DNA of 64,000 nucleotides from Actinosynnema sp040640215 (GCF_040640215.1 NZ_JBFABG010000010.1:1-64000), one strand, 5' to 3'; shown: positions 23,442-32,535, counted from the first letter of the stretch. The notes: generated from the letters alone by a model not told the origin. Made by a program: numbers and translations.

Positions 23442-24308
23442 GTGGCCGTGTCGATCGTGGAGTTCCCGGTGGGTGAGCCGGGTGCGGGCCCCTACGGGGT
23501 GGTGGTCGGGCCGGACGGCGCGGTCTGGTTCACGGAGGTGCACCACGGGCGGATCGGGCGGTTGGACCCGGACGGCGGGCACACCGCGTTCGCGCTGCCG
23601 GACCCGGCGGGCCGTCCCTCGGTGCCGGTGGTCGGGCCGGACGGCGCGGTGTGGTTCACCGAGTCCGCCGGGCACCGGATCGGGCGGATCACGGTCGACG
23701 GCGGGGTGACGGCGTTCCCGGTGCCGGGCGCGGGACCGTTCGGGCTGACCGCCGGTCCCGACGGCGCGCTGTGGTTCACCGCGATGGACACCGGTCGGGT
23801 CGGCCGGATCACGACCTCCGGCGAGGTCGCGGAGTTCGACGTGCCCGGCGGCGGCTTCCCGGCCGTGATCGCGGCCGGTCCGGACGGCGCGCTGTGGTTC
23901 ACCCTCAACCAGGCGGGCGCGATCGGCCGCGTGACGACGTCCGGCGAGGTCACCACCCACCCGCTGCCGACCCCGGCGGCGGGCCCGGTGGGCATCGCCG
24001 CGACGGCGGACGCGCTGTGGTTCGTCGAGCTCGGCGCGGGGCAGGTCGGCCGGATCACCCCGGACGGCCGGATCACCGAGTTCCCGCTGCCGGACCGCGC
24101 GGCCCGGCCGCACGCGATCGCCGCCGCGCCGGACGGCTCGTGCTGGTTCACCGAGTGGGCGGCGGGCCGGGCGGGTCGCGTCACCCCGGACGGCGCGGTC
24201 GAGACCCACGCCCTGCCCGGCGCGGAGCCGCACGGCATCGCGGTCGGGCCGGACGGGGTCGTGTGGATCGCGCTGGAGTCCGGGGCGATCGCCCGGCTCG
24301 ACGGTTGA
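23442..24308 (+). CDS. vgb: Virginiamycin B lyase-type streptogramin lyase
   Basis: 288 residues forming a seven-bladed beta-propeller; each blade repeats a GPDGAVWFTE-like strand. Vgb enzymes linearise type B streptogramins by an elimination at the ester bond, using His and Glu/His residues; the corresponding positions are visible as H224 (RPHAIA), E262 and H264 (AEPHGIAV), nearly the same spacing as in the Staphylococcus enzyme. Length also fits. GTG start with GAGGGGG 5 nt upstream. As with other actinomycete copies, intrinsic resistance is plausible, though related propellers with other roles exist. Confidence 0.82.
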   Translation: MAVSIVEFPVGEPGAGPYGVVVGPDGAVWFTEVHHGRIGRLDPDGGHTAFALPDPAGRPSVPVVGPDGAVWFTESAGHRIGRITVDGGVTAFPVPGAGPFGLTAGPDGALWFTAMDTGRVGRITTSGEVAEFDVPGGGFPAVIAAGPDGALWFTLNQAGAIGRVTTSGEVTTHPLPTPAAGPVGIAATADALWFVELGAGQVGRITPDGRITEFPLPDRAARPHAIAAAPDGSCWFTEWAAGRAGRVTPDGAVETHALPGAEPHGIAVGPDGVVWIALESGAIARLDG

Positions 24309-24440
24309 GGCTCCGCTCGCGGGCGCGCTGAACACGTTGTGGCGCAGGGTGGACGGCGGCGCGCGGCCCACGTCCGACAGCGCGGTCGACCCTCGCTGAC
24401 CGGGCGGTCCCGCGTCCTGAAGCACCCTGTCGGGGGTCGG

Positions 24441-24489
24441 TTGCGTCTTTTCGATACCTAGAACTACTATGCCTCAGTGTTCTAGGTAT
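24441..24489 (+). promoter_or_regulatory. PadR promoter with overlapping 11-bp inverted repeat
   Basis: ATACCTAGAAC (24454-24464) and its exact complement (24479-24489) flank a 14-nt spacer. The -10 element TACTAT (24465-24470) sits inside, with TTGCGT as -35 (24441-24446, 18-nt spacer). A dimeric repressor bound here would block RNA polymerase, so autoregulation by the adjacent PadR is likely. Confidence 0.7.
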
Positions 24490-24507
24490 TCAGTGGAAAG
24501 GGGGGTC

Positions 24508-24882
24508 GTGAAGGTCACGAAGGATCTTGTGGCGGCCTCGGCGACGCCGATGGTGTTGGGCATCCTCACCGAGGGGGACAGCTACGGGTACGCCATCCTG
24601 CGGCGGATCAACGAGCTGTCCGGCGGGGAGTTGGACTGGACCGAGGGTCTGCTCTACCCGTTGCTGCACCGGCTCGAACGCCTCGGCCACGTCGAGTCCA
24701 CCTGGCAGGCGGTGGCGGGGGAGCGGCGGCGCAAGTACTACCGCATCACCCCCGGCGGCCTGGCCGAGCTCGCCGAGCAGCGCCGCCAGTGGGACACCGT
24801 CGTCAGTGCGCTGAAGGAGATCTGGTCGGGTTCCGGGGATGCCCGGCCGCTGATCGCGATGCCGTGGGGAGGGCCCGCATGA
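24508..24882 (+). CDS. PadR-family transcriptional regulator
   Basis: 124 residues. The winged helix is typical: LVAASATPMVLGILTEGDSY, GYAILRRINELSGGELDWTE, GLLYPLLHRLERLGHVES and RRRKYYRITPGGLAEL. PadR proteins are mostly ligand-responsive repressors that bind imperfect dyads, as seen upstream. GTG at 24508 follows a G-rich ribosome site and avoids including operator sequence in the gene. Its stop overlaps the ATG of the following membrane-protein gene (ATGA), the usual PadR/target arrangement. Confidence 0.9.
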   Translation: MKVTKDLVAASATPMVLGILTEGDSYGYAILRRINELSGGELDWTEGLLYPLLHRLERLGHVESTWQAVAGERRRKYYRITPGGLAELAEQRRQWDTVVSALKEIWSGSGDARPLIAMPWGGPA

Positions 24883-26252
24883 CGGTGCCGAACGGTCGGG
24901 ACGGGCTTGAGGACCAGTTCGCCCAGTGGCGGCGCTACGTGCAGCGCCGACCGGAGCTGCGCAGCGCCGACGCCGACGAGCTCGAAGACCACCTGCGCGG
25001 TTCGGTCGACGGGCTGGTCGCCGCCGGTCTGCACGCCGACGAGGCGTTCCTGGTCGCGGTCAAGCGGATGGGCAGCCTGGACGAGCTGTCCCGCGAGTTC
25101 GCCCGCGAGCACTCGGAACGCCTGTGGAAGCAACTGGTGCTCACCGGCGACGCCGGCAACCCCTCCACGCGCAGCCGGTCGCGGCGCGACCTGCTCGCGA
25201 TGGTGGTGTGCGCGATCGGCGCGGCGGTGTCCATCAAGGTGCCGGAGCTCTTCGGCCTGGGGTTCGAGGACGACCCCGCCTTCTACGCGCCGAACCTCGC
25301 CCTGTTCACGCTGCCGTGGCTGGCGGCGTTCCTGGCCTGGCGGCGACGGGCGGCGAGGCCGCTGATCGGTGCGCTGCTCGCGTTGTTCGCGCTCGGCGCG
25401 GTGGCGGCCAACGCCTATCCGCTCGGGGACGGCTCGCAGTCGTTGGTCCTGACCAGCATCCACCTGCCGATCGCGCTGTGGTTCGTGGTGGGCTTGGCGT
25501 ACGTGTCCGACGACGTGCGCTCGCCACGTCGCCGCATGGACTTCGTGCGCTTCACCGGGGAGTGGTTCGTCTACTACGTGCTGATCGCCCTCGGCGGCGG
25601 CGTGCTGGTGGCGTTCACCTTCGGCACCTTCGACGCCATCGGGATCTCGCCGGAGATCCTGGTGTCGCAGTGGCTCATCCCCGGCGGGGCCGCCGGCGCG
25701 GTGGTGGTGGCCGGGTGGCTGGTGGAGGCCAAGCAGAGCGTCGTGGAGAACATCGCGCCGGTGCTCACGCGGTTGTTCACACCGCTGTTCACCGCGGTGC
25801 TGCTGGCTTTCCTGGTCACGTTCGGCCTGGCCGGCGTCGGCATCGACGTGGAGCGGGAGGCGTTGATCCTCTTCGACCTCCTGCTGGTGGTGGTGCTGGG
25901 GCTGCTGCTCTACTCCATCTCGGCCCGCGACCCGCTCGCCCCGCCCGTGCTGTTCGACAAGCTGCAACTCGCCCTCGTGGTCAGCGCGCTGGCCATCGAC
26001 GTGCTGGTGCTGGTCGAGATCGCCGGGCGCATCGGCGAGTACGGCACCACGCCGAACAAGGCGGCGGCGCTCGGCGAGAACGTCATCCTGCTGGCGAACC
26101 TCGTCTGGTCCGCCTGGCTGGTGCTGCGCCTGGTCCGCCGGCGCGACCCGTTCGCGGTGGTGGAGCGGTGGCAGATCAACTACCTGCCGGTGTTCGCCGG
26201 CTGGGCGTGGATCGTGGTGCTGGTGTTCCCGCCGGTGTTCGGCTACCTCTGA
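24879..26252 (+). CDS. Membrane protein with permease-prefix domain
   Basis: 457 residues. The N-terminal 90 residues (DQFAQWRRYVQRRPELRSAD, then ELEDHLRGSVDGLVAAGLHA and DEAFLVAVKRMGSLDELSRE) form the small soluble domain often fused to permeases and co-transcribed with PadR regulators. About ten to eleven membrane helices follow; the end (INYLPVFAGWAWIVVLVFPP) resembles DUF4153-type proteins. It overlaps the PadR gene by 4 nt. Transport or envelope-stress roles are guesses; no catalytic motif is visible. Confidence 0.75.
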   Translation: MTVPNGRDGLEDQFAQWRRYVQRRPELRSADADELEDHLRGSVDGLVAAGLHADEAFLVAVKRMGSLDELSREFAREHSERLWKQLVLTGDAGNPSTRSRSRRDLLAMVVCAIGAAVSIKVPELFGLGFEDDPAFYAPNLALFTLPWLAAFLAWRRRAARPLIGALLALFALGAVAANAYPLGDGSQSLVLTSIHLPIALWFVVGLAYVSDDVRSPRRRMDFVRFTGEWFVYYVLIALGGGVLVAFTFGTFDAIGISPEILVSQWLIPGGAAGAVVVAGWLVEAKQSVVENIAPVLTRLFTPLFTAVLLAFLVTFGLAGVGIDVEREALILFDLLLVVVLGLLLYSISARDPLAPPVLFDKLQLALVVSALAIDVLVLVEIAGRIGEYGTTPNKAAALGENVILLANLVWSAWLVLRLVRRRDPFAVVERWQINYLPVFAGWAWIVVLVFPPVFGYL

Positions 26253-26457
26253 CCGGGGTGCTCCAGCGCGGGGTCCGACCGTGCGGCTTCGGCCGCCGGT
26301 CGGACCCCGCACGGCCGAACACCGCCGCGCCGGTGACGTGGCCCGGGACCGTCCTCAGTGGACCGAAACGGGTGCGCGCCCCTCGGACGATCGGCTTGTG
26401 CTGGAATGACTGCGGTGCGTTGTAGTCTTGGTGTCCCGGATCGAGCAGGAGACCGCC

Positions 26458-27726
26458 TTGGACACCGCACCGCCCGGCACCGCCGTCCCCGAGCTCGACC
26501 CCGCCGTCGTCGGCCGCTGGCAGCGCTCCGGCGGCGAGCTGGTCGACCTGCTGACCGCCGCGCAGCGGCTCGGCGGGGTGAGCGGGTTCCGGCTCGGCAA
26601 CCGGCGGACGGTCCTGGTCACCGCGCCCGAGGCGGTGCACCACGTCCTCGCGCTGCACCCCGACCGGTACGTCAAGCGGTCGCACCGGTTGAAGGTCGTG
26701 CTCGGCGACGGCCTGCTGTCGGCCTCCGGCGAGCGGTGGCGCACCCAGCGGCGGGTGATGCAGGCCCAGTTCACCGGCCAGGGCGTGCGCCGGTACGACG
26801 GGCTGATGCGCGACGCCGTCGCGGACGTCACCGCCCGGTGGGCGGCGAGCGCGCGGACCGGCGAACCCCGTGACGTCGCCGCCGACATGCGGCACTTCTC
26901 GCTCGACGTGATCTGGCGGTCGATGACCGGCCGGCCGCTGGACGAGACGACGCACCGGGAGTTCCTGGCCGCCGGGCGGGTGGTGGCGGCGCTGCCCGCG
27001 TTCGCGCCCGCGACCGGGGAAGCCGCGCCCGACGTGACCGCCGAGCTGGCGCAGGTCGACGCGGTGGCCGCGCGGGCGATCAGGGCGGCGCGCGAGTGGC
27101 CCGGCCCCAGCCTGCTGCACGTCCTGCTCGCGGCGGCCGAGGACCACCCGGAGTACACCGAGAGGGTGATCCGGGACGAGCTGGTCACCCTGCTGGCCGC
27201 CGGCTACGAGACCACCGCCACGACGTTGAGCTGGCTCTTCCTGCTGCTGCACGACAACCCCGCCGAACGCGACCGCGCGGTGGCCCACCCGCCCGGCTCG
27301 CCGGAGCGCGCCGCCGCGATCCGCGCCCTGGTCCACGAGACGCTGCGGCTCTACCCGGCCGCGTGGATCATGCCGCGCCACGCCGCCCAGGACGACGTCC
27401 TGGCCGGGCACCGGATCGACGCGGACACCACGATCCTTACCAGCCCGTACCTGACCCACCGCGACGAGACCGCGTGGCCCGAACCGGAGCGCTTCCGGCC
27501 GGACCGGTTCGCCCCGACCGCGCCCCGCCCGCCGGCGGGCGCGTACTACCCGTTCGGGATCGGACCGCGCGCCTGCCTGGGCATCCAGTTCGGCCTGCGC
27601 GAGACGACCCTGTTGCTCGACGCCCTCCTGCCGGGGTTCACGGTCGTCCCGCACGTCCGCCCGGCCCCGACCTTCGGCGTCACCGTCCGCCCGGACGGCC
27701 CGCTCACCGCCACGATCACGACCTGA
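26458..27726 (+). CDS. Cytochrome P450, full length
   Basis: 422 residues with all core P450 elements: C helix SGERWRTQRRVMQAQF, I helix AAGYETTATTLSW with the oxygen-activating Glu-Thr pair, HETLRLYP (ExxR), PERFRPDRF and the haem loop YPFGIGPRACLG. The pattern is closer to CYP102/CYP4-like long-chain hydroxylases than to typical small actinomycete P450s. TTG at 26458 is preferred because GCAGGAG lies 6 nt upstream; GTG at 26431 would add nine residues. No ferredoxin gene is adjacent, so redox partners come from elsewhere. Substrate unknown. Confidence 0.88.
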   Translation: MDTAPPGTAVPELDPAVVGRWQRSGGELVDLLTAAQRLGGVSGFRLGNRRTVLVTAPEAVHHVLALHPDRYVKRSHRLKVVLGDGLLSASGERWRTQRRVMQAQFTGQGVRRYDGLMRDAVADVTARWAASARTGEPRDVAADMRHFSLDVIWRSMTGRPLDETTHREFLAAGRVVAALPAFAPATGEAAPDVTAELAQVDAVAARAIRAAREWPGPSLLHVLLAAAEDHPEYTERVIRDELVTLLAAGYETTATTLSWLFLLLHDNPAERDRAVAHPPGSPERAAAIRALVHETLRLYPAAWIMPRHAAQDDVLAGHRIDADTTILTSPYLTHRDETAWPEPERFRPDRFAPTAPRPPAGAYYPFGIGPRACLGIQFGLRETTLLLDALLPGFTVVPHVRPAPTFGVTVRPDGPLTATITT

Positions 27727-27980
27727 GCCGCGCCGGTTCGCGGGTTCGCGGGTTCGGTAAGGCGTAGCCGGGTGTCCTGGTCTGGACCATTCGGCGGACA
27801 CCGGGTGCTGGACATCCACGCCGATGTGCGCTGAAGTGGGAGCACTGGGGCAATACTGGGGGATTTCCACGGGGGACCGGGTTCGCGCACCGCCGACCGG
27901 CGGTGTTCTTCGGCGCGCCGGTACGGCCCCCGACGGTTTCTCCCGTCCTCACCAGTGGTTTTCGAGGAGAGGGCAACTCT

Positions 27981-29615
27981 GTGAGAAAGAAATCGTTGGC
28001 ACTGCTGACCGCCGCGCTCGTCGTGGGTGCCGGCAACGTCGCGCTGTCCGTGCCCGTCGCCTCGGCGGCACCCACCGGACCGGGTGAGGTCGTCGAGGTG
28101 AAGCTGGCCGCCGGGGCCGGTGTCGCCGAGGTGCGGCAGGCGCTGGGCGGTCGCGGGATCGCCGCGGTGCAGCCGCTGTTCGCCCGTCTCGACGATCGGC
28201 TGACCACGCTGCGGCAGGTCGGCGCGAAGTCGGAGACCAAGCCGGGGTCGGCCCCGGCACCGGCGCTGGAGCGGTGGCACCGCGTGCGCCTCGCGCCCGG
28301 TGTGGACGCCAAGGCCGCCGCGCGGGAGCTCACCGCGCTGGACGGCGTCGAGATCGCCTACCCGCAGCCGGTGGGCAGCGACACGATCACGCCGAACTTC
28401 TCCGCGCAGCAGGTCTACGCGGACTCCGTGGCCAGCAGCGGCATCGACGCCGACTACGCGCACACCGTCACCGGCGGCACGGGCGGCAACGTCAAGGTCG
28501 TCGACCTCGAACAGAACTGGAACCCGCAGCACGAGGACCTGTCCAAGCTGCGGCTGACCGGGGCGCTCATCCCCAACGGCACCCCGAGCTTCACCCCGAC
28601 CAGCATCGACCACGGCACGGCCGTGGCCGGGGTGATCGGCGCGGACGCCAACGGGTTCGGCGTGACCGGCCTGGTGCCCGACGCCGGCCTGCACTACACC
28701 AACGTCGTCAGCCAGGAGAACGGCTACGACCTGGCGAACGCCATCCTGACGGCGGGCGCGGGCGTGGGCGTCGGCGACGTCCTGCTGATCGAACAGCACG
28801 TCGGCTACTGCGGCGACTACGCCCCCATGGAGGTGTGGGACTCGGTGTACGACGCGATCGTCACCGTCGTGCAGTCCGGTCGGCACGTCGTGGAAGCCGG
28901 CGGCAACGGCAACCAGGACCTCAACAACTCGTGCTTCGGCGCGCGGTTCCCGGCCGACAAGCCGGACTCCGGCGCGATCATCGTCGGCGCGGGTGCGGCA
29001 CCGGGGTGCACCGGCACCCCGAGGTCGAAGCTGGGCTTCTCCAACTACGGCACCAGGGTCGACCTCCAGGGCTGGGGCGAGTGCGTCACCACCACCGGCT
29101 ACGGCGACCTGCACGGGACCGGCGCGAACGACAAGTACACCTCGTACTTCTCCGGCACGTCGAGCGCCTCGCCGGTCGTGGCGTCCGCGCTGGCGTCGCT
29201 GCTCAGCGTGGCCGAGGCGAACGGCGAGACGCTCTCGCCCGCCGAGGCCCGGGAGATCCTGATCGCGACGGGCACCGCGCAGAGCGGCACCCAGCACATC
29301 GGCCCGCTGCCGAACCTGCTCACGGCGGTGGGCAACTACCTGGCGAACGTGAACTTCCCGGAGCGCGTCGCCTACCCCGGTCCGCGCCAGGCGACCCGGA
29401 CCGTGCCGACCAGCCTGGCGCTCCAGGCGTGGGACGGCGACGACGACGCGCTGACCTTCTGGGGCACCGGCCTGCCGCCGGGGCTGAGCATCGCGTCGGG
29501 CACCGGCGTGATCTCGGGTACGCCCACCACCGCCGGCACCTACACCGTCACGGTGTACGCCAGCGACAGCTACACCGGGCCCGCCCAGACGACGTTCACG
29601 TGGACCGTCTCCTAG
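27981..29615 (+). CDS. Secreted S8 (subtilisin-like) serine protease
   Basis: 544 residues. Signal peptide MRKKSLALLTAALVVGAG to VASAAP, then a pro-region of about 100 residues and the peptidase domain with Asp175 (KVVDLEQNW), His211 (DHGTAVAGVIG) and Ser394 (SGTSSASPVV). The context around Asp, DLEQNW in place of the usual DTG, marks a divergent subtilase subgroup. The C-terminal 90 residues (SLALQAWDGDDDALTFWGTG, PPGLSIASGTGVISGTPTTA) are a putative Ig/cadherin-like domain common in secreted proteins. GTG at 27981 follows GAGGAGAGGG. Single gene ending at a strong terminator. Confidence 0.88.
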   Translation: MRKKSLALLTAALVVGAGNVALSVPVASAAPTGPGEVVEVKLAAGAGVAEVRQALGGRGIAAVQPLFARLDDRLTTLRQVGAKSETKPGSAPAPALERWHRVRLAPGVDAKAAARELTALDGVEIAYPQPVGSDTITPNFSAQQVYADSVASSGIDADYAHTVTGGTGGNVKVVDLEQNWNPQHEDLSKLRLTGALIPNGTPSFTPTSIDHGTAVAGVIGADANGFGVTGLVPDAGLHYTNVVSQENGYDLANAILTAGAGVGVGDVLLIEQHVGYCGDYAPMEVWDSVYDAIVTVVQSGRHVVEAGGNGNQDLNNSCFGARFPADKPDSGAIIVGAGAAPGCTGTPRSKLGFSNYGTRVDLQGWGECVTTTGYGDLHGTGANDKYTSYFSGTSSASPVVASALASLLSVAEANGETLSPAEAREILIATGTAQSGTQHIGPLPNLLTAVGNYLANVNFPERVAYPGPRQATRTVPTSLALQAWDGDDDALTFWGTGLPPGLSIASGTGVISGTPTTAGTYTVTVYASDSYTGPAQTTFTWTVS

Positions 29616-29642
29616 GCGGTCGGTGAGGGGTCGAACCGGCGG

Positions 29643-29696
29643 AACCACGCGGTGGGTGCGGTCTTCCCGCACCCACCGCGTGGTTTCCTCTTTCCC
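29643..29696 (+). terminator. 19-bp perfect hairpin terminator with T-rich tail
   Basis: Arms 29643-29661 and 29667-29685 are exact complements over loop TCTTC, followed by TCCTCTTTC. Strong intrinsic terminator for the subtilase gene. Confidence 0.8.
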
Positions 29697-29851
29697 GCGA
29701 ACGGCACCGACGCACTCGGTCCGTCCACAGTGGATCGAAACGAGTGGATCGAAACGAGTGGACCGACGCGTACGACGACGACCCCGCGACCGGAGCGGTC
29801 GCGAGGTCGTCGTGCTCAGCGGAGGACGCCCCCCGGAGGGGAGCGCCGCCG

Positions 29852-30670
29852 TCACGCGTACTGGTAGATGGCGCTGTGGTTCAGCATGTCGTTCGGCGTG
29901 GTGGTCCACGGGCTCATGGCCTCGTAGAGGTCCACGACGTTCGCCGTCCCCGAGCTGGGCAGGTAGGTGCTGGTGGGGTGCTGGGCCTGCCACTGCGACC
30001 ACAGGCGGTCGACGTTGCAGTGGTGCAGCCAGAACACGGGGTCGTTCGGCGAGCCGAACCCGGCCATCGTGCCGTTGACCCAGTTGTGCACCCGGTTGTG
30101 CAGGTTCGGGCCGCGGAAGCCCTCCAGGTAGTTGCGGAAGCTGCTGAGCGACGTGCTGTTCCACGGCGAGGTGTCGTAGGTGGCGAGCCCCAGGACCGAC
30201 GTCACCTCGGCCGCCGTCGGCAGGAGCAGGCCACCCAAGCCGAAGTTCCGGCGCAGGTAGTTGGCCGAGTCGCTGCGCACGGTCAGCGTCCACTGGCCCG
30301 TCGACTGGGCGAACGGGCCGGAGTTGACCCGCCAGTTGCTCACGGCGGTCCCGTTGGGACCCAGGAAGTTGTTGGCCCACAGCGTGGAGGTGCTGCCGGC
30401 GGTCGTCCAGTCCCAGTAGGGGATGGTCACCGACGGGTCGATCGCCTGGAGCGCCAGCTCGAACTCGATCAGGTACCGGCGGTGCCACGGCAGGAACGAC
30501 GGTGACCGGTGCCCGATGCGCACCGACCAGTCGCTGTCCCCGTTGGCGCGGGTGATGTGCTGCTGCACGAAGGTGTCGTAGCCGCCGCTCTGCTTGAGCG
30601 CGAGCAGCGCGTTGACGAAGTTCGTCCGCTCCGTGGCGGTCAGGTTCTGCTGGTTCTTGCGGATTCCCAT
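29852..30670 (-). CDS. melC2: Tyrosinase (MelC2-type)
   Basis: 272 residues, the normal length for actinomycete tyrosinases, which oxidise monophenols to o-quinones for melanin formation using a type 3 dicopper centre. CuA ligands lie in VQQHITR and HRSPSFLPWHRRYLIEF; CuB ligands in LHNRVHNWVNG and NDPVFWLHHCNVDRLW. There is no signal peptide; in this system the caddie protein MelC1 inserts copper and carries the enzyme out through Tat. ATG has GGGGGAG upstream and lies 25 nt after the melC1 stop. Confidence 0.93.
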   Translation of the reverse strand: MGIRKNQQNLTATERTNFVNALLALKQSGGYDTFVQQHITRANGDSDWSVRIGHRSPSFLPWHRRYLIEFELALQAIDPSVTIPYWDWTTAGSTSTLWANNFLGPNGTAVSNWRVNSGPFAQSTGQWTLTVRSDSANYLRRNFGLGGLLLPTAAEVTSVLGLATYDTSPWNSTSLSSFRNYLEGFRGPNLHNRVHNWVNGTMAGFGSPNDPVFWLHHCNVDRLWSQWQAQHPTSTYLPSSGTANVVDLYEAMSPWTTTPNDMLNHSAIYQYA

Positions 30671-30695
30671 GATCTCCCCCTGTTCGATGCCCGGA

Positions 30696-31085
30696 TCAAC
30701 GGCCGTGGTGGGCCGACTGCGATTCCGGCCGCAGGTCGCCGAGGGTGTCCACGGCACGCCGTGCCGCGTTCCGGAGGGAGTCGAAGGACTCGTAGTGGTT
30801 CACCGACGTCGTGTACGTGTGGTCGCCGTTGCGCATGACGTGCAACGGGGCACCGTCCACGGACGCCTCGCTGCGCGGGTCGTCCCCGTTCTGGACGGCC
30901 CACCCCTGGATCCGCCGCCCCTGGTACACCTCGTCGAACTCCTCCAGCGCCAAGGCCTGTGCGTTCGAGCCCAGCCCGAGCAGCCCCACCCCGGCCGCCA
31001 CGGCGACCCCGCCGCCGATCAGGCCGCCGACGAGGAATCTCCGCCGGCCGACGACCCGGTCGGCCCCGTCTTTCTGGACATGCAT
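30696..31085 (-). CDS. melC1: Tyrosinase cofactor/caddie protein (MelC1-type)
   Basis: 129 residues. A Tat signal (GRRRFLVGGLIGGGVAVAAG to AQALA) is followed by a short globular domain with FDEVYQGRRIQGWAVQNG and LHVMRNGDHTYTTSVNHYES, matching MelC1. MelC1 binds apo-tyrosinase, delivers copper and provides the export signal. It is the first gene of the melC1-melC2 operon. ATG at 31085 gives the typical size; the long upstream extension of the frame has no coding bias. Confidence 0.88.
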   Translation of the reverse strand: MHVQKDGADRVVGRRRFLVGGLIGGGVAVAAGVGLLGLGSNAQALALEEFDEVYQGRRIQGWAVQNGDDPRSEASVDGAPLHVMRNGDHTYTTSVNHYESFDSLRNAARRAVDTLGDLRPESQSAHHGR

Positions 31086-31861
31086 GTCTGTGCCACCTGT
31101 CTGTGTGGTGAACGCGGCGCGAACAATCCGAAGGGCGGCCTTCACCTCCCCCGGAAGCGCCGCAGTGCAGACGTTATCAGTGGATATTTCTGTGAAAGAG
31201 CCGCCAAATAGGCGATTTGTCCCCGGTAAAGTGTTAAACAAGTGCCTGGGCTCACCGGGGCGGCACCGGGAACCGCCGGGTGCGGTGTGCCGCCCGCCCG
31301 GACCGCGTATAGCGACACGTTCTCCGCTGCTCACCGGCTCTTTCTCCGGCAGAATTGCGGCAGTTCTGCGCCGAGGGCGGTGACACGAGTTCGGTAGAAT
31401 GCACACCGCCGTTCGGGGCCACCGGAACCGATGAGTTCGGAAACGCGTAAGACTCGGTGCGCGCGAGCAGCCGTCCCCCGGCCCACGGTGTCGCGGGCAA
31501 CAGTTACTCGGCGTCACCTCGGTGGGGTGGTGTGACCGGCGCGAAGGCGCTTCCGCCGCGTTGTGCGGGATTGTGCGGAACAACCGTGAACGCTGGTCCT
31601 GGAGCGGGTGGTGCGAGTAGTGCGCCCGGCTGACGGTGTTCATCCACGGGTCGAAAAGATCTGATGTGCGAAGACAGGTGGCCGCGCGGTCCGGTTGACT
31701 TCACCGCCCGGCTGCCCGATCGTCAAAGCAGACCGCTGAGCTGGGGAAATCGCGGATGCCGCGACAGCGACTCCATTCGGCTGTCGGCAGGCCGTACGGC
31801 GAAGAGGTCAACCCGGGCGGCGAATGCCTCACGAGAATGGGCCGTCGGTGAATCTTATACT

Positions 31862-31879
31862 GTTACGCATATGCGTGAC
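31862..31879. promoter_or_regulatory. 18-bp near-perfect palindrome beside TATACT
   Basis: GTTACGCATATGCGTGAC is symmetrical except for one base pair and follows a TATACT box (31856-31861). This is a credible operator/promoter, though no gene starts immediately downstream in either direction. Confidence 0.45.
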
Positions 31880-31978
31880 GCAGCTCACATATACTCGGTG
31901 GCGGGGACTGCGACCAGCGCTTTCGGTTGGTTTCGCAGTTAATTCCGCAGCGCCTCTTTCACAGTCGACGAAAACCCT

Positions 31979-32008
31979 TTGCCATCGCCCGGTAATCCGC
32001 TGTTAACG
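31979..32008 (+). promoter_or_regulatory. Possible promoter of the small secreted protein genes
   Basis: TTGCCA (31979-31984), an 18-nt gap and TTAACG (32003-32008) lie about 60 nt upstream of the first gene. Reasonable spacing, modest -10 match. Confidence 0.3.
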
Positions 32009-32069
32009 TCGGTTCAGGTGCTGCCCTGCGGCACCGGTCCGGTCGAATCCGACCTTGTGGAGAGTCGAC

Positions 32070-32444
32070 ATGACGAAGCTCGCGCGTGTTCTGGGTGCGG
32101 TGGTGACCGCGACCGCGGCCACCCTCGCGCTCACCGGGGGTAGCGCGCAGGCCACCCCCAACACCGTCTACCTCTATACCGGCACCCAGGCGCTCTGCCA
32201 GAAAATCGGTAACGGCGGGGTCTCGAACGACGTGTTCGACACCTACGAGTGCAAGAGCGGTGTCGGCGGCTACAGCACGCTGGTCGACCCGACCAACAAC
32301 ATGCTGGCCAACGTCCCCGTCTTCACCGACGCGGAGGCCGTCTGCGAGACCGTCGGCACCAACGGCGTGACCAACGGCGCGTGGAGCGCCTACGGGTGCC
32401 AGTTCGGCATCGTCGGGTGGACCCTGTTCGTCGACCGCTGGTGA
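32070..32444 (+). CDS. Small secreted protein with two Cys-NGV-Tyr-Cys repeats (first of pair)
   Basis: 124 residues. Signal peptide (MTKLARVLGAVVTATAATLA to AQA) then a mature chain of about 90 residues. It contains two copies of one motif: CQKIGNGGVSNDVFDTYEC and CETVGTNGVTNGAWSAYGC, each CxxxGxNGVxxxxWxxYxC-like with two Cys that could pair. I recognise no known family. ATG at 32070 follows GGAGAG. The next gene encodes a paralogue with the same layout; a 14-bp hairpin separates them. Confidence 0.7.
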   Translation: MTKLARVLGAVVTATAATLALTGGSAQATPNTVYLYTGTQALCQKIGNGGVSNDVFDTYECKSGVGGYSTLVDPTNNMLANVPVFTDAEAVCETVGTNGVTNGAWSAYGCQFGIVGWTLFVDRW

Positions 32445-32450
32445 CGCCGG

Positions 32451-32484
32451 CGGCGGCTCGGGCGCGCTCCCGCCCGAGCCGCCG
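32451..32484 (+). terminator. 14-bp hairpin between the paired secreted-protein genes
   Basis: CGGCGGCTCGGGCG (32451-32464) pairs exactly with 32471-32484 over a 6-nt loop. It may terminate or reduce transcription between the two paralogues. Confidence 0.55.
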
Positions 32485-32535
32485 GCCTCCCCCTCGTCCG
32501 TCCAGATCGTGCCCTGAAGTCCGGAAGGAAATGAC

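Larger units (their letters stand above)
31086..32069. other. Gene-free, comparatively AT-rich stretch of about 1 kb
   Basis: No frame shows the local coding bias. Base composition is clearly lower in GC than the rest of the window (for example around 31170-31240 and 31830-32010). It holds promoter-like AT-rich boxes for the divergent mel operon and for the small secreted proteins, and an 18-bp near-palindrome at 31862-31879. Confidence 0.5.

Noticed and set aside
22521..24425. A 634-codon minus-strand frame opposite the oxidoreductase and lyase genes
   Set aside because: Arg/Gly/Pro-rich shadow translation; the plus-strand genes have clear domains.
27546..30488. 980-codon minus-strand frame across P450, subtilase and tyrosinase
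   Set aside because: No motif, crosses a strong terminator and known genes; a high-GC artefact.
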